Shown here one piece after another: positions 60,497-64,000 of a stretch of 64,000 nucleotides of DNA. The stretch comes from Lodderomyces elongisporus (Eukaryota > Ascomycota > Pichiomycetes > Serinales > Debaryomycetaceae), in assembly GCF_030384665.1 (NCBI RefSeq), contig NC_083674.1:1860001-1924000 (forward strand), written 5' to 3'. The notes below the pieces were generated by a model. The model was not told where the DNA came from and did not search any database. It saw only the letters and a program-made list of their open reading frames with translations. Both the position numbers and the translations under genes were made by a program. Position 1 is the stretch's first letter, and each line of letters begins with the position of its first letter.

Positions 60497-60679
60497 ATGA
60501 ACCCACAAAGAATTATTGAACTTCAACAACGTTATCAAACCACCCCAAAACCATTGTGGCTCAGAGGAAAACAATCAGCTATGATTGTCTATCCATTCTA
60601 TGCTCTTTTTGCTGTTGCCACCGTTGCTCCACTTTACTACGCTGGTAAAGCTGTTTGCGGTATTAGAGCCAGAGATTAA
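60497..60679 (+). CDS. COX7: COX7, cytochrome c oxidase subunit VIIa
   Basis: This 60-aa inner-membrane subunit of complex IV has a preceding in-frame TTG that is not a start; the ATG at 60497 (MNPQRIIELQQRYQ) is. The family core is RYQTTPKPLWLRGKQSA, followed by one membrane span, MIVYPFYALFAVATVAPLYY, and a basic end GIRARD. Size and layout match yeast Cox7 (60 residues). It is nuclear-encoded and imported without a long presequence. Confidence 0.92.
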   Translation: MNPQRIIELQQRYQTTPKPLWLRGKQSAMIVYPFYALFAVATVAPLYYAGKAVCGIRARD

Positions 60680-61360
60680 ATATGTTTAAAAGAAAAACGC
60701 TAATCTAGTCACGAATATAGTTACCATCATTATCACCATTTATCAAGGCTCTTTTTTTTTATAATTAGTATAATAATTATTATCACTATTATTTATATGA
60801 TTTTACGATAGTCTTGACATTGAAATGTATGTAACCTCTCAATCTTGGAGCTCTTTTGTTAGTCTTGAAAAGATTGTAATACGTTGAACCAAATCACTAT
60901 TTTGTTCGATGCTCAGTCTATTTACAATGCCGTTCGTCGTCGTCTTTGTCGTCGTCTTTGTCACCGTTCTTGTCGGCGTCGTCTTCCTCTCTCTGCAATA
61001 CCCCCCCCCCCCCCCCCCCCCCCTACCCAGATCCCACCAAAGTCTGTCGATGTCGCGACAGTTTCATATTAAATTTTACTATTTATTTTTTATTTTTTAT
61101 TTTTTATTTTATGCTTTTTTTTTTTTTTGGTTTTGTTTGTGTGTCCGCATTTGCTGTTATTAATTTTATTGTTTACTCCTTATAATGGCAGAAGGTGATT
61201 TTTACAAACAAAAGTCAACAGCATCCCAATCTTAGTATCCATTGACATATTCATTCCGCTTGCCCTTTTGCCTTCACATTCATACACCGACACACACAAC
61301 AGGACAGTTTGTCAAGATTTACTTTCAATTTGCATCAATTAAAGGTATTATATCGGTAAA
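60680..61360. other. Intergenic between COX7 and APL2
   Basis: This 681-bp region holds a GTCGTCGTC-type repeat near 60934-60985, a C23 run at 61001-61023, TTTTTATT repeats near 61080-61105 and a T-run near 61117-61129. No gene is seen. Confidence 0.6.
61001..61023. repeat. C23 homopolymer
   Basis: This uninterrupted C-run (G on the other strand) lies 338 bp upstream of the APL2 ATG. It is exceptional in this AT-rich DNA. Confidence 0.85.
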
Positions 61361-63628
61361 ATGAATAGCAAGAGTCTTAACAAAAACTTCTACAAAGTCA
61401 ACAGTATAGTCGAGCGGAAGCTTCGTAAATTTTTGACGGGCCCCAAAAAAGGTGAGACATTTGAGTTGAAGAACGGCTTGGTCTCCCAGTATAAGCATGA
61501 ACGTAAAGATGCTATTCAGCGAGTGATCCAAGCAATGACAGTTGGTAAAGATGTATCCTCCTTGTTTCCTGATGTCTTGAAAAACATTGCCACTTATGAC
61601 TTGGAGCAAAAGAAGTTGGTATATCTTTACTTGATGAACTATGCAAAGACACATCCAGAATTGTGTATCTTGGCAGTAAACACGTTTGTTCAGGATACAG
61701 AGGATCCGAATCCGTTGATAAGGGCATTGGCAATTAGAACTATGGGCTGCATCAGAGTTGCAAAGATGGTAGATTACATGGAAATCCCCTTAAGCCGAAC
61801 TTTGAAAGATGAGAATCCATACGTCAGGAAAACTGCAGCTATCTGTGTAGCCAAATTGTTTGACCTCAACCCTGAGATGTGTGTTGAGTTTGGATTTTTG
61901 GACGATTTAAAGAAATTGATGTCTGATGGAAACCCCATGGTTGTGGCCAACTCAATAAATGCATTGTTTGAAATTAGGGATATGAATCAGGATCCAAATT
62001 TGACTATATTGAAGATAAACAGCGAAGTTGTGAAGAATCTTTTGTTGTGCTTGAACGAGTGCACTGAGTGGGGTAGAATTACAATATTGACAACTTTAAC
62101 GGAATATAATACTCAAGGAAAACCAGACGAGGCAAACCATATTATTGAAAGGGTTATACCACAGCTACAGCATGTGAATCCCTCTGTTGTGTTGAGTTCC
62201 ATCAAGGCAATCCTCTGCCATGTTGAAAGCATCAATATGACTTTGCAACGTCAAACCATTTTGAAGAAGTTATCTGCACCCTTGGTGTCTTTGGTGAGTT
62301 CTTCCATTCCTGAAGCTCAATATGTTGGATTGAAAAATATTCGCATTATTTTGGAAAAGTATCCAAATATTTTGTCCAAAGAATTGCGAGTGTTCTTCAT
62401 CAAGTACTCTGATCCGTTGTACTTGAAGTTGGAGAAATTGGAAATTATGGTGCGTTTGGCAAATGAAAGCAATAGTGAATTGCTCTTGAGTGAATTACGT
62501 GAATATGCAATGGAGTTTGAGCCTGCTTTGGTAAGCAAGGCCATCAAGTCTATCGGCACAGTTGCAATCAAATTAAAAGAATCTGTGGTTAAAGCCATCA
62601 ACCTCTTAAATGATATCATAGACCAAAGAGGTGGCGATCTCATCATCACTGAATCTGTGGTTCAATTGACCAATGTGCTTAGACGATATCCAAATAAAGG
62701 TGATATTGCTTCATTGATCATTCCTATAATTTCAAACCACGCTGCAGAACTTGATAACAATGACGCCTTGGCAGGATTTGTCTGGATCTTGGGACAATAT
62801 CCAAAATATTTTACCGCTTTGCACGAAAAATTACAAGCATTAATTGATGGGTTCTTGGAATACGATTCTCTATTACAACTAAACATACTTACTACAATAG
62901 TGAAAATCAACTTGGAGTTTCCCGGAAACAAATACTCCTCATTGCTTCAAAAAGTATTGGACTTGGCCACCAAGGAGTGTGAAAATGCCGATGTAAGAGA
63001 CAAGGCTTATATATATTGGAGATTATTATCTTCGTCTACATCAGAATCTTTACAGAAAAATATCATTCTTACCAAATTGCCGCCAATAGAGTCTACAATA
63101 CCAGCATTCAACCCAACTTTGCTCGAAACATTGATGAAAGAATTGTCAACTTTATCCTCGGTTTATTATAAGCCTGCCAAAACATTTATTGATCCTAAAG
63201 CGTATTTTAGCGTTGTGAGTCACACTCAGAATGGTGAGGATTTGGACGAATTGAAAGCAGTTGCTAAACAGGAAATTATTCAAAATTCGAGGAACGAAGA
63301 TTTGTTAAACTTTGATGATGATGATGATGGTGATGATGATGGTGATGGTGGTGATGGTGCGGAGTTCATTGCCGAAAATGGAAATAAGAACAACCTCAGC
63401 GTCAATGATCTTCTTAGTGATTTGAACGACTTGTTCAGCAAGCCTATTGGTACCACTGGTGACATTAATGCCTCTACGTCTGCCTCTGTCCCCTCGTCAC
63501 AAGGAGGAGCTGCGTCGAATGTCGACATAATGGAGTTATTTAATAGTGCACCTACGTCAAAGCAAAATTCAGGAAATCCTCAACCAAAGCAAACAGGTAC
63601 TAATAACGATCTTTTAGATTTATTTTAA
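61361..63628 (+). CDS. APL2: APL2, beta subunit of the AP-1 adaptor complex
   Basis: AP-1 sorts clathrin cargo between trans-Golgi and endosomes. The 755-aa protein has a full beta-adaptin trunk: KKVVYLYLMNYAKTHP-like start (LVYLYLMNYAKTHPE), DPNPLIRALAIRTMGCIRV, and ENPYVRKTAAICVAKLFD. After about residue 600 it has an Asp/Gly-rich acidic linker and a short C-terminus ending NNDLLDLF, a clathrin-box-like LLDLF. The first residues MNSKSLNKNFYKVNSIVERK are basic. AP-1 beta is preferred over AP-2 or AP-3 beta by trunk similarity and length (yeast Apl2 is 726 aa). It is the second adaptin large chain in the window. Confidence 0.9.
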   Translation: MNSKSLNKNFYKVNSIVERKLRKFLTGPKKGETFELKNGLVSQYKHERKDAIQRVIQAMTVGKDVSSLFPDVLKNIATYDLEQKKLVYLYLMNYAKTHPELCILAVNTFVQDTEDPNPLIRALAIRTMGCIRVAKMVDYMEIPLSRTLKDENPYVRKTAAICVAKLFDLNPEMCVEFGFLDDLKKLMSDGNPMVVANSINALFEIRDMNQDPNLTILKINSEVVKNLLLCLNECTEWGRITILTTLTEYNTQGKPDEANHIIERVIPQLQHVNPSVVLSSIKAILCHVESINMTLQRQTILKKLSAPLVSLVSSSIPEAQYVGLKNIRIILEKYPNILSKELRVFFIKYSDPLYLKLEKLEIMVRLANESNSELLLSELREYAMEFEPALVSKAIKSIGTVAIKLKESVVKAINLLNDIIDQRGGDLIITESVVQLTNVLRRYPNKGDIASLIIPIISNHAAELDNNDALAGFVWILGQYPKYFTALHEKLQALIDGFLEYDSLLQLNILTTIVKINLEFPGNKYSSLLQKVLDLATKECENADVRDKAYIYWRLLSSSTSESLQKNIILTKLPPIESTIPAFNPTLLETLMKELSTLSSVYYKPAKTFIDPKAYFSVVSHTQNGEDLDELKAVAKQEIIQNSRNEDLLNFDDDDDGDDDGDGGDGAEFIAENGNKNNLSVNDLLSDLNDLFSKPIGTTGDINASTSASVPSSQGGAASNVDIMELFNSAPTSKQNSGNPQPKQTGTNNDLLDLF

Positions 63629-63806
63629 TTTAGAAAGTTTTGTTTTGTTTATATTTCGTTTTGTTGTTATTCTTTTTCTTTTCTCAATAAAAGCAACAAA
63701 ATCAAATAAAAAAAAAAGAAACAAAAATGAAATAAAGGGGGAAGAAAATCAGCCAAACCAACATGATACCATTATTGTTTATAATATTGCAACTCTCAAG
63801 TGTTCT
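63629..63806. other. Convergent 3' region, APL2 / downstream gene
   Basis: This is 178 bp of A-rich DNA between stop codons. No gene is seen. Confidence 0.6.
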
Positions 63807-64000
63807 CTATAATTTAACATTCTTGTTAATCTCTACATTATCGTCCTGTTCATCTTCTTCCTCTACCCCGGGGTCGATGGAAACCAATTCTTGTGCATCT
63901 TGGACCAATGCTCTAATCTTTCTCTTTACATCCTCGCACACTCGATCAATCTCTTGAATTTCCAGATTCTTGTCATTAATTTTGTTTTTCAACATCATTA
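63807..64000 (-). CDS. Unidentified coiled-coil protein, 3' end only (cut by window edge)
   Basis: The minus-strand frame is open to the window end and ATG codons at 63998 and 63995 may be internal. The visible 63 residues are Lys/Glu-rich and probably coiled coil (KNLEIQEIDRVCEDVKRKI), then an acidic stretch EEEDEQDDNVE and the end NKNVKL. I do not recognise it. The start and length cannot be judged here. Confidence 0.5.
   Translation of the reverse strand, partial: MMLKNKINDKNLEIQEIDRVCEDVKRKIRALVQDAQELVSIDPGVEEEDEQDDNVEINKNVKL

Overview
The window is nuclear DNA of a budding yeast, most likely of the CUG-Ser1 (CTG) clade close to Lodderomyces elongisporus or Candida parapsilosis. This rests on the gene set (KRI1, APL5, APL2, SLC1, TDP1, DDC1, OXR1, PSH1, QCR6, COX7), on short introns with GTATGT donors and TACTAAC branch points, on compact mostly intronless genes, and on very AT-rich, homopolymer-rich intergenic DNA. 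The species is inferred, not proven. Proteins below were read with the standard code. In this clade CTG would be serine, and two CTG codons in conserved positions (TDP1, OXR1) fit that reading.

Layout. 1-9 kb: 3' part of KRI1, a bacterial-type arylsulfatase, a 3 kb divergent intergenic region, and a large Zn2Cys6 regulator. 9-17 kb: a MUP-type (methionine) permease and a full-length ABCC transporter of the YBT1/VMR1 type. 18-24 kb: a two-RRM protein with an intron, the complex III hinge subunit QCR6 with an intron, and a CLD1/ICT1-type alpha/beta hydrolase. 24-29 kb: an NCS1 uracil/uridine/allantoin-type permease followed by 3 kb without genes. 29-35 kb: three tandem, same-strand GLX3/HSP31-type glyoxalase III paralogues. 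36-42 kb: SLC1, APL5 (AP-3 delta) and a KxDL/KXD1-type BLOC-1 subunit. 42-48 kb: a metzincin-jacalin protein, TDP1 and DDC1. 48-51 kb: DCG1-type racemase and OXR1. 52-55 kb: a secreted, probably GPI-anchored wall protein with a 60-bp repeat array. 55-64 kb: a fast-evolving mitochondrial-type protein, PSH1 with an intron, COX7, APL2, and the 3' end of an unidentified gene.

Functional links. QCR6 and COX7 are respiratory-chain subunits and share a CCAATTGG promoter element. APL5 and the KxDL protein, both endosome-to-vacuole trafficking factors, share a 380-bp divergent promoter. TDP1 and DDC1, both genome-maintenance genes, converge with 21 bp between stop codons. The sulfatase and the methionine-type permease both have TCACGTG (Cbf1-type) elements upstream, consistent with sulfur control. 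The NCS1 permease lies downstream of a perfect CGG-N6-CCG palindrome of the Ppr1 type.

Three genes carry introns (RRM gene, QCR6, PSH1), and their first exons are easily missed. Several long open frames begin at non-ATG codons, so I placed starts at the first suitable ATG. I saw no tRNA, rRNA, transposon or CRISPR array by eye. The most unusual items are the tandem glyoxalase III array with a gene-conversion tract, the AtsA-like sulfatase, and the wall-protein repeat array that is open in three frames.
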